Source: Bacteroides intestinalis (GTDB taxonomy: Bacteria; Bacteroidota; Bacteroidia; Bacteroidales; Bacteroidaceae). From it: a DNA stretch of 64,000 nucleotides. The position numbers were made by a program, and so were the translations under genes. This document shows, one piece after another, positions 54,422-63,153 of this stretch. The stretch is from positions 310,001 to 374,000 of the forward strand of contig NZ_CABJDN010000007.1 of NCBI RefSeq assembly GCF_902364365.1, in the 5' to 3' direction. Numbering within the stretch: position 1 is the stretch's first letter; each line of letters starts with the position of its first letter. The notes beneath the pieces are model-generated. The model did not search any database and was not told the DNA's origin. It saw only the letters and a list, made by a program, of their open reading frames with translations.

Positions 54422-55338
54422 TACTTTATATCGTTAATATTGTACGGAGTTTCCTGATAAACGAAATAGTTCAACCAATTAGAGAACAGCAGATTGGCAT
54501 GGGCACGCCAACGTACCATCACACCTTTGTCCGGATCATTATCCACATAATAATTACGAGGTATTTCAATGGGCAGACCTTTATCCACATCCCTGCGATA
54601 TTCCGTATCCAGCGTCAGTGGAGAGTATTCCGAATGTCCGGTAACAAAGAACTCACGTCCACCACGTGCTACCACCAAGTGTACGCCTGCATCTTCCGAC
54701 TCCGAAAGCAAAGTAAGTTCCGGCACTTTCAGAATGTCTTCTTTCCGTACTTCGGTGTGACGGCTATGGGGTACGTAGAACATATCATCAAAACCACGGA
54801 AAATAGCATGCAACGGATCTAAAGGACGATGCTCGAATATGCCGAACATTTTCTTATCCAACGCATACTTGGGTACTCCATAATGATGATAAAGTCCGGC
54901 CTGTGCAGCCCAGCATATATAAAGGGTGGATGTGACATGCGTACGCGCCCAATCGAATATTTCCATTATTTCATCCCAGTAAGTCACCTCTTCAAAATCC
55001 AGTTGTTCTACAGGAGCACCGGTGATAATCATACCGTCGTACTTCTCACCACGCATCTTTTCAAAGTCAGTATAGAACGTCTGCATGTGTTCTACAGGCG
55101 TATTCTTTGATGTATGACTCTTGATTTTCATAAACGAGATTTCCACCTGAAGCGGTGTGTTGGAGAGCAGACGCACAAGATCAGTTTCCGTGGTAATCTT
55201 CAAAGGCATCAAGTTCAGGATAACGATGCGCAACGGACGGATGTCCTGTTGCGTGGCGCGGGAGTTGTCAATAACAAATATGTTCTCTTCTTTCAGCAAC
55301 TCTATCGCCGGCAGCTTATCAGGTAAATTTAATGGCAT
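54421..55338 (-). CDS. metA: Homoserine O-acyltransferase (MetA family)
   Basis: The 305-residue protein is a full-length MetA: PLNLPDKLPAIELLKEENIFV start, catalytic Cys in LYICWAAQAGLYH (about 142), catalytic His/Glu in FVTGHSEYSPLTLDTEY. It acylates homoserine (succinyl or acetyl donor cannot be told safely) for methionine synthesis, using homoserine from the thrA product. A -7 box at 55369-55376 gives a leader of only about 24 nt, leaving no space for a SAM riboswitch. Confidence 0.95.
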   Translation of the reverse strand: MPLNLPDKLPAIELLKEENIFVIDNSRATQQDIRPLRIVILNLMPLKITTETDLVRLLSNTPLQVEISFMKIKSHTSKNTPVEHMQTFYTDFEKMRGEKYDGMIITGAPVEQLDFEEVTYWDEIMEIFDWARTHVTSTLYICWAAQAGLYHHYGVPKYALDKKMFGIFEHRPLDPLHAIFRGFDDMFYVPHSRHTEVRKEDILKVPELTLLSESEDAGVHLVVARGGREFFVTGHSEYSPLTLDTEYRRDVDKGLPIEIPRNYYVDNDPDKGVMVRWRAHANLLFSNWLNYFVYQETPYNINDIK

Positions 55339-55368
55339 AAGTTATCAGATTATCTTTAATTTAGAGTA

Positions 55369-55376
55369 CAAAGGTA
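55369..55376 (-). promoter_or_regulatory. Promoter -7 box for metA
   Basis: Read on the minus strand it is TACCTTTG, an exact TAnnTTTG match, about 31 bases before the metA start codon. No clear -33 box. Confidence 0.5.
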
Positions 55377-55515
55377 CGTGATAATTTTGAAATCTCCCGC
55401 GAAAGAATGAAAATGTAGAGCTATTTCAAGTTATTTATCTTCTTCATACAAAGCATTATAGATAAAATTATCAACAAAAAGGCATCTTTCCTTTCATGTA
55501 TTTAAAATATTATCC

Positions 55516-55523
55516 TACCTTTG
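55516..55523 (+). promoter_or_regulatory. Promoter -7 box with long leader before the fimbrillin gene
   Basis: TACCTTTG at 55516-55523 with TTTC at 55492-55495 (20 bp upstream) resembles the Bacteroides promoter. It predicts a leader of about 195 nt before 55727. Nothing recognisable as a known riboswitch is seen in this leader; the rest of the 352-bp gap (55339-55690) holds only the metA promoter. Confidence 0.45.
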
Positions 55524-55726
55524 CCGCCCGTAAAGTTAATGAACATTGAAAAACATTAAGATGGAACAGAGCCGGAGTTCAAGCGTGAATTCACTTAATT
55601 AGCATCCCAAAGCCACTGACTTTCCTATACCAATTATGGTCCTTATCCACCCCAGATATTCCGATGCTTTAATTAACACATTAATTTGAAATGCGACAGT
55701 CGTGTTTCACAAAAAATCATACTATT

Positions 55727-57631
55727 ATGAACAAAACAACTATCAAAAACAACAGACTGACCTTACTCTCATTCTGTATCATTTTCTTATTTAGTTCTTG
55801 TGTCAATGAATTAGACCCAGAAACTTCTCCCGATCCTGTTCCCGGCACTATTCCCATCAATTTCACCACAAAAGTCAGTAAGGCCGATACACGTGTGACT
55901 AATACTGCCTTTGAAAAAGGAGATAAAGTAGGTTTATATGCAATGCTTCCATCTACTCCAATTACAGAAAAGCGTTACATTGACAATTTACAACTGGAAT
56001 GTGGGGAAAAGAATGCATTCATCCCTGAAAAGACCGTTTTCTATCCGGCAGGAGATGCAACACTCAATTTTATCAGTTATTACCCCTATCAGTCAACCGG
56101 AATAAAAACAGGCCAATCTACCATTCCTGTATCTGTACAAACCGACCAAAGCAGCACAAAAGCTCTCTCCATATCCGATTTCATGATAGCCTCCGCGAAA
56201 AATGTAGAAAGCAGCGAAGATGCAGTCGTACTCCATTACAAGCATAAGTTGACCAAGATAAAAATCACAATCACAGCCGGCACTGGAGAAGATATAACAA
56301 AGATATATAAAGCGAATCCTCAGATTATTGCAGTAGGCTTCAAAACTAAAGCAGAATATAATACTGATACAGACAAGTTTATAAACTTAACAGAGGAAGC
56401 AGACATCATCCCATATGGTGAATGGAACATAGTAAAAGGGACTTTAACAGGAAAAGAATTCATCATCATACCACAAGACGCTGATGCTAACGCTCAATCT
56501 TTCATAATGGAATGGAACGGGAAAATATATACCTGCCCAATGCCAAAACTGAATATGACAGGAAGCACACAATGTCAAATCGACATCGAAGCTATGCAGA
56601 CAACCAGCCATTCTCTTACCGGAATAACCAGTACAGTTGAAGACTGGCTGCCCGGAGATAGCAAAGATACTAATAACAGCGGCGGCATCACAGCTATTCA
56701 TTTGGCGGCACTCACTTTCTCTCAATCGAACATATACAGAATCTATCATGACGGTAAGCCGATGGCAGAAGTTTGTAAAGAGTATCTAAAATCTGATCAA
56801 ATAATTTCGAGAGCAATTGTTGCATACCCGGTGAAAGAAGATGAAACGAGCAATCTGAGTAAAGGTGTTGTTCTGAAACTACTGGATGATGAAAGAGCGA
56901 TAAGTGGAGGAAGCATAAACTGGAATACAGACGATAGTCCCTTTGCTTATACAGAAGGGAATCTCCAGTCTGTTGACAAATTCTATCTTAATGAAAAGGG
57001 TGAAATCTTACTGGAAGAAACAGAGGATCCAATCAGCATAGATATTGCCAGCTATACCATCAGGGATATACGAAAGGGAAACACTTATGAGTATCCAATC
57101 GTAAAAATAGGCACTCAATATTGGATGAGAGAAGATTTATGTGCAACGGCGTACAGGAATGGAACTACATTGAATAAAAAAGCTCAGTTGGGAGAAGGCC
57201 CTGGCTATTTCAGACCCCAGAGTACAGAAACATATTTTTATAATGGAGAAGCTGTACTTGAGGGAGAGTTGGCACCTGCAGGATGGAAAATCCCAGATAG
57301 TGATGATTGGCAAGCCTTAAAAGAATATACCAAAGACGGCGCTTCGATATTAAAAACCGGAGAATGGGAAGTATTAAAAGAGGGTGACACAATTGACTCA
57401 GGTTCTAATCTAACTGGTTTTTCAGCATATCCCGTAGGTATTTGGGGAGCAGGAAAAAATATATCCCAAAAACAATTAGTATGCTACTGGACACTAAATG
57501 AGACAGAAAATAGCATACCAGAACAATCTATAAGTTTCACCGGAAGCAGCACCAAGTTTTCTGTTGCTGCAACCCATGTTAAAAATGAAACTTACTATAA
57601 GGCCTTTTCCATACGCTGTCTAAAAGAATAG
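55727..57631 (+). CDS. Fimbrillin-family lipoprotein with C-terminal FISUMP domain
   Basis: The frame opens at 55691, but ATG at 55727 directly precedes a lipoprotein signal peptide (LFSSC, Cys25), giving 634 residues. Residues about 45-310 match Bacteroides fimbrillin-family proteins (SKADTRVTNTAFEKGDKVGLYAM, NLQLECGEKNAFIPEKTVFYPAG). Residues about 445-634 form a FISUMP (Fibrobacter succinogenes major paralogous) domain: VKIGTQYWMREDLCATAYRNG, APAGWKIPDSDDWQALKEY and AFSIRCLKE. It is probably surface-exposed, perhaps a fimbrial tip or adhesin component. It stands alone, so which fimbria it serves is unknown. Confidence 0.85.
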   Translation: MNKTTIKNNRLTLLSFCIIFLFSSCVNELDPETSPDPVPGTIPINFTTKVSKADTRVTNTAFEKGDKVGLYAMLPSTPITEKRYIDNLQLECGEKNAFIPEKTVFYPAGDATLNFISYYPYQSTGIKTGQSTIPVSVQTDQSSTKALSISDFMIASAKNVESSEDAVVLHYKHKLTKIKITITAGTGEDITKIYKANPQIIAVGFKTKAEYNTDTDKFINLTEEADIIPYGEWNIVKGTLTGKEFIIIPQDADANAQSFIMEWNGKIYTCPMPKLNMTGSTQCQIDIEAMQTTSHSLTGITSTVEDWLPGDSKDTNNSGGITAIHLAALTFSQSNIYRIYHDGKPMAEVCKEYLKSDQIISRAIVAYPVKEDETSNLSKGVVLKLLDDERAISGGSINWNTDDSPFAYTEGNLQSVDKFYLNEKGEILLEETEDPISIDIASYTIRDIRKGNTYEYPIVKIGTQYWMREDLCATAYRNGTTLNKKAQLGEGPGYFRPQSTETYFYNGEAVLEGELAPAGWKIPDSDDWQALKEYTKDGASILKTGEWEVLKEGDTIDSGSNLTGFSAYPVGIWGAGKNISQKQLVCYWTLNETENSIPEQSISFTGSSTKFSVAATHVKNETYYKAFSIRCLKE

Positions 57632-57666
57632 CCCAACAAAAAAAAGCATATCTCATTTCTTTTTCG

Positions 57667-57674
57667 TATTTTTG
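57667..57674 (+). promoter_or_regulatory. Promoter -7 box and small hairpin before metF
   Basis: TATTTTTG matches TAnnTTTG, 53 bp before the metF start. A 7-bp hairpin (TTTGTTC 57695-57701, GAACAAA 57705-57711) falls in the predicted leader just upstream of the start codon. Confidence 0.45.
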
Positions 57675-57726
57675 TTCCCAATGTACAAATTAGTTTTGTT
57701 CACCGAACAAAGACAACGAAAAAGAA

Positions 57727-58680
57727 ATGAGAATTATCGACCTGATACACAGCAACGAGAAGACAGCTTTCTCTTTTGAAATACTGCCACCGCTGAAAGG
57801 CACAGGCATCGAAAAGCTGTACGACACCATAGATACTTTACGGGAATTTGACCCGAAATACATCAATATCACCACACATCGCAGCGAATATGTGTACAAA
57901 GATCTGGGAAACGGTTTGTTTCAGCGCAATCGCTTGCGCCGCCGTCCTGGAACTGTTGCCGTAGCTGCCGCTATCCAAAACAGATATAATATTACTGTAG
58001 TTCCGCATCTTCTTTGCAGTGGTTTCACCCGCGAAGAGACGGAATATGTACTGCTCGATCTGCAATTCCTGGGTATTACCGACTTGCTGGTGTTACGTGG
58101 GGATAAAGCAAAACATGAGTCTGCCTTCACTCCCGAAGGCGATGGCTACCATCATGCCACTGAATTGCAGGAACAAATTAACAACTTCAATAAAGGCATC
58201 TTCGTAGATGGTTCGGAAATGAAAGTGACCAATACACCATTTTCCTATGGTGTAGCATGTTATCCCGAAAAACACGAAGAAGCTCCCAATATTGACACTG
58301 ATATCTACTGGCTGAAAAAGAAAATGGAAGCCGGTGCAGAATATGCCGTCACACAGCTTTTTTATGATAACCGGAAATACTTCGACTTCGTAGAACGTGC
58401 CCGGAAAGCCGGAGTTACCATTCCCATCATTCCAGGTATCAAACCGTTCAAGAAGATATCTCAAATCAGCATGATACCCAAGACTTTCAAAGTGGACTTG
58501 CCCGAAGAACTGGCATGCGAAGCGATGAAATGCAAAACGGATGAAGAAGCCAAACAAGTAGGCATCGAATGGTGTGTTAAGCAATGTAAGGAATTAGTGG
58601 AACATGGAGTACCCAGTATTCACTTCTACTCCATCGGTGCAGTGGACAGTATAAAAGAAGTTGCAAAACTGGTATACTAA
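57727..58680 (+). CDS. metF: 5,10-methylenetetrahydrofolate reductase
   Basis: The 317-residue flavoprotein has the MetF TIM-barrel motifs FSFEILPPLKGTG near the start, YINITTHRSEY, and the FDYGVACYPEKHEEAPN-like stretch (FSYGVACYPEKHEEAPN here), plus AVTQLFYDNRKYFDF. It reduces methylenetetrahydrofolate to methyltetrahydrofolate for methionine synthase. Length is normal. It lies near metA but on the opposite strand, with a fimbrillin gene between. Confidence 0.96.
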   Translation: MRIIDLIHSNEKTAFSFEILPPLKGTGIEKLYDTIDTLREFDPKYINITTHRSEYVYKDLGNGLFQRNRLRRRPGTVAVAAAIQNRYNITVVPHLLCSGFTREETEYVLLDLQFLGITDLLVLRGDKAKHESAFTPEGDGYHHATELQEQINNFNKGIFVDGSEMKVTNTPFSYGVACYPEKHEEAPNIDTDIYWLKKKMEAGAEYAVTQLFYDNRKYFDFVERARKAGVTIPIIPGIKPFKKISQISMIPKTFKVDLPEELACEAMKCKTDEEAKQVGIEWCVKQCKELVEHGVPSIHFYSIGAVDSIKEVAKLVY

Positions 58681-58731
58681 GGCCGAAATCAAGTAACATT
58701 AGTTGTAAATTATAAAACCATATATAATATT

Positions 58732-59850
58732 GTGTTTTTCAAAGAGGTAATAGGACAAGAAGCAGCCAAACAACGACTCAGACAGGAAGTGCAAGAGGGA
58801 CGTATTCCTCATGCTCAGCTCTTCTGTGGCCCATCGGGAGTGGGAAAACTTCCGTTGGCAATGGCTTATGCCCGTTACATCTGTTGCCCGAACCGTACAG
58901 ATACAGATGCCTGTGGTACTTGTCCCTCCTGCATAAAGTGGAATAAGCTGGTACATCCGGATGTGCATTTCGTCTTTCCCATCGTAAAAAAAGGGAAGAA
59001 AGAAGTGTGCGACGATTACATAGCTGACTGGCGCCATCTGGTGCTGAACAGCCCTTATTTCAGTCTCAACCACTGGCTAAACGAGATGGATGCTGAAAAC
59101 GGACAAGCCATTATCTATGCAAAGGAGAGTGACGAGATAGTGCGCAAGCTCAGTCTGAAATCGAGCGAAGGCGGCTACAAGGTTACTATCGTCTGGCTAC
59201 CGGAGAAAATGCACGTAGTTTGTGCCAATAAGCTATTGAAGCTTCTGGAAGAACCTCCCGAAAAGACAGTATTCTTATTGATATCCGAAGCTCCGGACAT
59301 GATACTGCCGACAATCTTGAGCCGTACGCAACGTTTCAACATCCGTAAAATAGAAGAAACGGATATTGCCAACGCCTTGCAACAGAAGTACGGTGTACGT
59401 CCTAATGATAGCTTCACCTTGGCGCATCTTGCAAACGGTGACTTTATCAAAGCATTGGAAACCATCCACCTGAACGAAGAAAACGAACTGTTCTTTGAAC
59501 TCTTTGTCAGCCTCATGCGTCTTTCCTATCAACGGAAGATACGTGAAATGAAGCAATGGAGTGAGCAACTGGCAGGCATGGGACGCGAACGGCAGAAGAA
59601 CTTCCTGACATACGCCCAGCGTATGATACGCGAGAATTTCATCTATAACCTGCATTGCAAAGAGATGAGTTACATGACTTTGCCCGAACAAAACTTCGCT
59701 ACCCGTTTCGCCCCTTTTATCAACGAACGGAATGTAATGGGAATGATGGATGAATTGAGTGAAGCGCAGATACATATCGAGCAAAATGTAAATGCAAGGA
59801 TGGTCTTCTTTGATTTTTCATTGAAAATGATAGTTCTACTGAAACAGTAG
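58732..59850 (+). CDS. holB: DNA polymerase III delta' subunit
   Basis: The 372-residue protein starts with GTG. It has Walker A GPSGVGKL (about 33-40), a zinc-binding Cys cluster (CCPNRTDTDACGTCPSC, about 51-67) and the sensor region ILSRTQRFNIRKIEE of clamp-loader ATPases. It is part of the clamp loader. Walker B and SRC-like motif are seen as PTILSRTQRF rather than a classical SRC, which is common for delta'. Genes ricT and gldH follow in the same direction. Confidence 0.93.
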   Translation: MFFKEVIGQEAAKQRLRQEVQEGRIPHAQLFCGPSGVGKLPLAMAYARYICCPNRTDTDACGTCPSCIKWNKLVHPDVHFVFPIVKKGKKEVCDDYIADWRHLVLNSPYFSLNHWLNEMDAENGQAIIYAKESDEIVRKLSLKSSEGGYKVTIVWLPEKMHVVCANKLLKLLEEPPEKTVFLLISEAPDMILPTILSRTQRFNIRKIEETDIANALQQKYGVRPNDSFTLAHLANGDFIKALETIHLNEENELFFELFVSLMRLSYQRKIREMKQWSEQLAGMGRERQKNFLTYAQRMIRENFIYNLHCKEMSYMTLPEQNFATRFAPFINERNVMGMMDELSEAQIHIEQNVNARMVFFDFSLKMIVLLKQ

Positions 59851-59891
59851 AAATCAGATATATAGTAGTAATCTCAATCATAAATAAAAAA

Positions 59892-61235
59892 ATGGATTTT
59901 AAACTACATAACGGAAGCGGAGGTCTCTGCTGCAAAAGTTGCGGCAGGCAAGACAAGCAACTGAACACCTACGACTGGCTGGCCGACATTCCCGGAAACG
60001 GAGAAGAAAGCGACCTGGTAGAAGTTCAGTTCAAGAATACCCGCAAAGGGTATTTCCGCAATAGCAACCATATACCTCTTGAAAAGGGTGACATCGTGGC
60101 CGTAGAAGCAACGCCGGGACATGACATCGGTGTAGTGACCCTAACCGGACGTCTTGTTCCGCTGCAAATGCGAAAAGCCAACATCAAGTCTGAGGCTGAT
60201 ATCAAGCGCATCTACCGTAAAGCCAAACAGGTAGATATGGACAAATATAATGAGGCCAAAGGACGCGAACACGACACCATGATACGCGCCCGGCAGATTG
60301 CCCTCAACTTGAATCTCAACATGAAAATCGGGGATGTGGAATATCAGGGAGACGGTAACAAAGCTATCTTCTATTATATTGCCGACGAGCGTGTAGACTT
60401 CCGCCAGCTGATCAAGGTATTGGCAGATGCTTTTCATGTCCGCATTGAAATGAAGCAGATTGGTGCACGCCAAGAGGCCGGACGAATCGGTGGCATCGGT
60501 CCTTGTGGACGCGAGCTCTGCTGTGCCACCTGGATGACCTCTTTCGTGTCAGTATCAACAAGCGCCGCCCGTTATCAGGACATTTCTCTCAATCCGCAAA
60601 AACTGGCAGGACAATGTGCCAAACTGAAATGCTGTCTCAACTATGAAGTGGACTGCTATGTGGAAGCCCAAAAACGTCTTCCTTCCAGAGAGATCGAACT
60701 GGAAACCAAAGACGGTACTTTCTATTTCTTTAAAGCAGATATTCTGAGCAATCAGATTACCTACTCTACCGATAAGAACATTCCTGCCAATCTGGTAACA
60801 ATCAGTGGTAAGCGTGCATTTGAGATTATCGGTATGAACAAACGGGGCACTAAGCCCGAAAGTCTTGTAGAAGAAGCACGTCAGGTGGAACCCAAGAAGC
60901 CGATAGATTTGTTGGAACAGGAAAGCTTAACACGCTTCGACCGTAGCCGTAAAGGTAAAAACGGCGGAGAAAATAACGGTAGTGGAAACGGAAACGGCGG
61001 TAATAACAACCGCAAGAAAAAGAAAAAAGGAAATCCGAATCAACCCGGAGATCAACAATCCAGACCACGCCCACAAGGTGAACCCAGGCCACAAACTGAC
61101 AAGCCCAGACCACAACAAGGTGATCAGAGACGGGGAGAACAGCCCAGGCGCAACAGACCCAAGAATCGCCCCAACAATCCCCCCAGACCACAAGGAGAGA
61201 AACCAGCCGGAAATGAAAAACCTGCTCAAGAATAA
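59892..61235 (+). CDS. ricT: PSP1-domain protein RicT (YaaT family) with long Pro/Arg/Gln tail
   Basis: The 447-residue protein has N-terminal Cys (CCKSCGRQ, about 16-23) and the conserved GGIGPCGRELCCATWMTSF and GQCAKLKCCLNY Cys motifs of RicT, which with RicA and RicF forms an iron-sulfur complex affecting RNA processing in Bacillus. The PSP1 domain spans about 30-300. Residues about 350-447 are a low-complexity tail rich in Asn, Gly, Arg, Pro and Gln (for example RPRPQGEPRPQTDKPRPQQG) that the Bacillus protein lacks; it might bind RNA. GldH begins inside the last 23 bases. Confidence 0.93.
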   Translation: MDFKLHNGSGGLCCKSCGRQDKQLNTYDWLADIPGNGEESDLVEVQFKNTRKGYFRNSNHIPLEKGDIVAVEATPGHDIGVVTLTGRLVPLQMRKANIKSEADIKRIYRKAKQVDMDKYNEAKGREHDTMIRARQIALNLNLNMKIGDVEYQGDGNKAIFYYIADERVDFRQLIKVLADAFHVRIEMKQIGARQEAGRIGGIGPCGRELCCATWMTSFVSVSTSAARYQDISLNPQKLAGQCAKLKCCLNYEVDCYVEAQKRLPSREIELETKDGTFYFFKADILSNQITYSTDKNIPANLVTISGKRAFEIIGMNKRGTKPESLVEEARQVEPKKPIDLLEQESLTRFDRSRKGKNGGENNGSGNGNGGNNNRKKKKKGNPNQPGDQQSRPRPQGEPRPQTDKPRPQQGDQRRGEQPRRNRPKNRPNNPPRPQGEKPAGNEKPAQE

Positions 61236-61698
61236 AACATCTCTCCTGCAGAGTTTGATACTGCTGTTCATCGCAAGCTTCTACACAGCCTGCGATGAGC
61301 AGACTGTATATCATTCTTTTCAATCCCTGCCAACGGAAGGTTGGCAGCGGAATGACACGCTATTCTTCAATGTTTCAGTTGCGGACTCCGCTACACTCTA
61401 CAATGTATCCGTAGAAGTAAGAAACCGGAATAATTATCCGTATCAGAATCTGCCCCTACTTATCTACTACGACAGCCCGGAAACCCAAAACATCAAGCGG
61501 GATACATTGGAACTGCGACTTGCTGACAATGCAGGTATCTGGTTAGGAGATGGCTGGGGTGGGCTATATCAATCAACACTCCCAGCAGGATTCATCCGTA
61601 TTGGAAAAGCCGGAGACTACCGCTTCAAGATTATACACCTTCTACCGGACGAAGTCCTTCCCGGAATCAACGATGTAGGAATCAAACTAAAACGCTGA
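61213..61698 (+). CDS. gldH: Gliding-motility lipoprotein GldH homologue
   Basis: ATG at 61213 gives 161 residues with a lipoprotein signal peptide (LFIASFYTACDE, Cys about 25) and the GldH-like beta-rich body (HSFQSLPTEGWQRNDTLFF, YDSPETQNIKRDTLEL). A longer in-frame opening at 60982 lies inside ricT's tail and is not credible. GldH is needed for gliding in Flavobacterium but is conserved in non-gliding Bacteroides, where its role is unknown. It overlaps ricT by 23 bp at the start and rodA's 3' end by 12 bp. Confidence 0.93.
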   Translation: MKNLLKNKTSLLQSLILLFIASFYTACDEQTVYHSFQSLPTEGWQRNDTLFFNVSVADSATLYNVSVEVRNRNNYPYQNLPLLIYYDSPETQNIKRDTLELRLADNAGIWLGDGWGGLYQSTLPAGFIRIGKAGDYRFKIIHLLPDEVLPGINDVGIKLKR

Positions 61699-63153
61699 CA
61701 GTCTCTTTTTGCGTCCTGCATCAATCCGCAGGAAGATGAACAGCAGGATGGTGAATCCCCAAAGCGAAGAACCGCCATAACTAAAGAATGGCAGCGGAAT
61801 ACCTATCACAGGCGTCAATCCCAGCACCATACCTACATTAATAAATAGGTGAAACAGGAATATACTAACGACCGAGTAACCATAGACCCGACCAAACGTA
61901 GACGGTTGCCGCTCCGCCACAGCAATCAGGCGGAGTATTAATATAAGGAATAAGAGCAGCACGGCAGTAGAACCTATAAATCCTTCTTCTTCACCTACTG
62001 TGCAGAAAATAAAGTCCGTATCTTGTTCGGGTACATATTTCAGCTTAGTCTGAGTACCATTCAGGAATCCCTTTCCTGTCAGACCACCGGAACCGATAGC
62101 TATCTTCGATTGGTTGACATTGTACCCGGCACCAGCCAAGTCTTCTTCCATGCCCAATACCACCTTGATACGTATCTGCTGGTGAGGCTCCAATACTTTA
62201 TTAAAGAAGTAATCACTGGAATATAAGAAACCGATAGAACCGATAGCAAACATACCTATCAGGAAATAACTAAGATGACGTTCACTTAACGAAAGGAAAA
62301 TAAGATACCCAACCACCAGCACACACAGTCCCCATTGCACCCAAACCAAATTAAACGGAGTCACATATTCCGATATAAAATAAGCGATCAGTAACACTCC
62401 AATGGTAACTAACAATATATTGCGTACCGGTTCCCATTTCTTCTTATAAACCCACACCATTCCTGCCGCAGACAGCAAGACCATCGAGAGCACAGTAAAC
62501 TCCCCTATCGGTGTCGGCGTATCGGCAATAAACACCTGATCAAAACGAATGCCTACCACAAAGTAAACTACCGCGCACAATCCGGAAAACAGAACCACAC
62601 CCGGCATCCCCTCCCGATACAGAACCAAGAAGAAAGCAGTATATACCAATGCTGAGCCAGTCTCACGCTGTAAGATAATAAGTATCATCGGGAACAAAAT
62701 AAGGAAAACCATCATCAGGATATTCTTCCAGTTCTTCATGGTGAACGAATAGGAATTCATATACTTGGCAAGCGCCAGTGCCGTAGCAAACTTGGCAAAT
62801 TCCGCCGGCTGCAAACTTACCGGCCCCATGACCAGCCACGACCTCGATCCCTTCGTATCAGGGGCTATAAAGATAGTGACTACAAGTAATATGGCAAGCG
62901 CTATATAAATCAGATAGGCAAACATATCATAAATGTCATCTTCAAGCATCAATAATACAAAGCCTAATCCGAAAGAGCAAATGATCCAAACCAATTGCTT
63001 ACCTGCACGAGTGGAGAAATCCCAGAAGTCACGGTCGCCATAATCATAGCTTGCCCCGCAAACGCTGAACCAACCGAATGCAATCAGAATCAAGTAAACA
63101 CAGATCGTTACCCAATCCAGTGATTTCCATATACTATCTCTCCTCGTCACCAT
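61687..63153 (-). CDS. rodA: Rod shape-determining protein RodA
   Basis: The 488-residue SEDS-family protein has about ten membrane helices and the family signature region GFLNGTQTKLKYVPEQDTDFIF and the C-terminal GIPLPFFSYGGSSLW. RodA is the peptidoglycan glycosyltransferase of the elongation complex and pairs with PBP2, whose gene overlaps it by 20 bp. It is longer than typical RodA (about 370) owing to an extra stretch of helices in the middle, common in Bacteroidota. Its 3' end overlaps that of gldH by 12 bp. Confidence 0.95.
   Translation of the reverse strand: MVTRRDSIWKSLDWVTICVYLILIAFGWFSVCGASYDYGDRDFWDFSTRAGKQLVWIICSFGLGFVLLMLEDDIYDMFAYLIYIALAILLVVTIFIAPDTKGSRSWLVMGPVSLQPAEFAKFATALALAKYMNSYSFTMKNWKNILMMVFLILFPMILIILQRETGSALVYTAFFLVLYREGMPGVVLFSGLCAVVYFVVGIRFDQVFIADTPTPIGEFTVLSMVLLSAAGMVWVYKKKWEPVRNILLVTIGVLLIAYFISEYVTPFNLVWVQWGLCVLVVGYLIFLSLSERHLSYFLIGMFAIGSIGFLYSSDYFFNKVLEPHQQIRIKVVLGMEEDLAGAGYNVNQSKIAIGSGGLTGKGFLNGTQTKLKYVPEQDTDFIFCTVGEEEGFIGSTAVLLLFLILILRLIAVAERQPSTFGRVYGYSVVSIFLFHLFINVGMVLGLTPVIGIPLPFFSYGGSSLWGFTILLFIFLRIDAGRKKRLSAF

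Noticed and set aside
55339..55690. SAM or cobalamin riboswitch near metA or the fimbrillin gene
   Set aside because: A GCCACTG stretch drew attention, but no aptamer core of either class can be assembled, and the metA leader is only about 24 nt by its -7 box.
60982..61212. N-terminal extension of gldH
   Set aside because: This open frame lies antisense-free but inside the low-complexity ricT tail; the lipoprotein signal peptide begins only at 61213.
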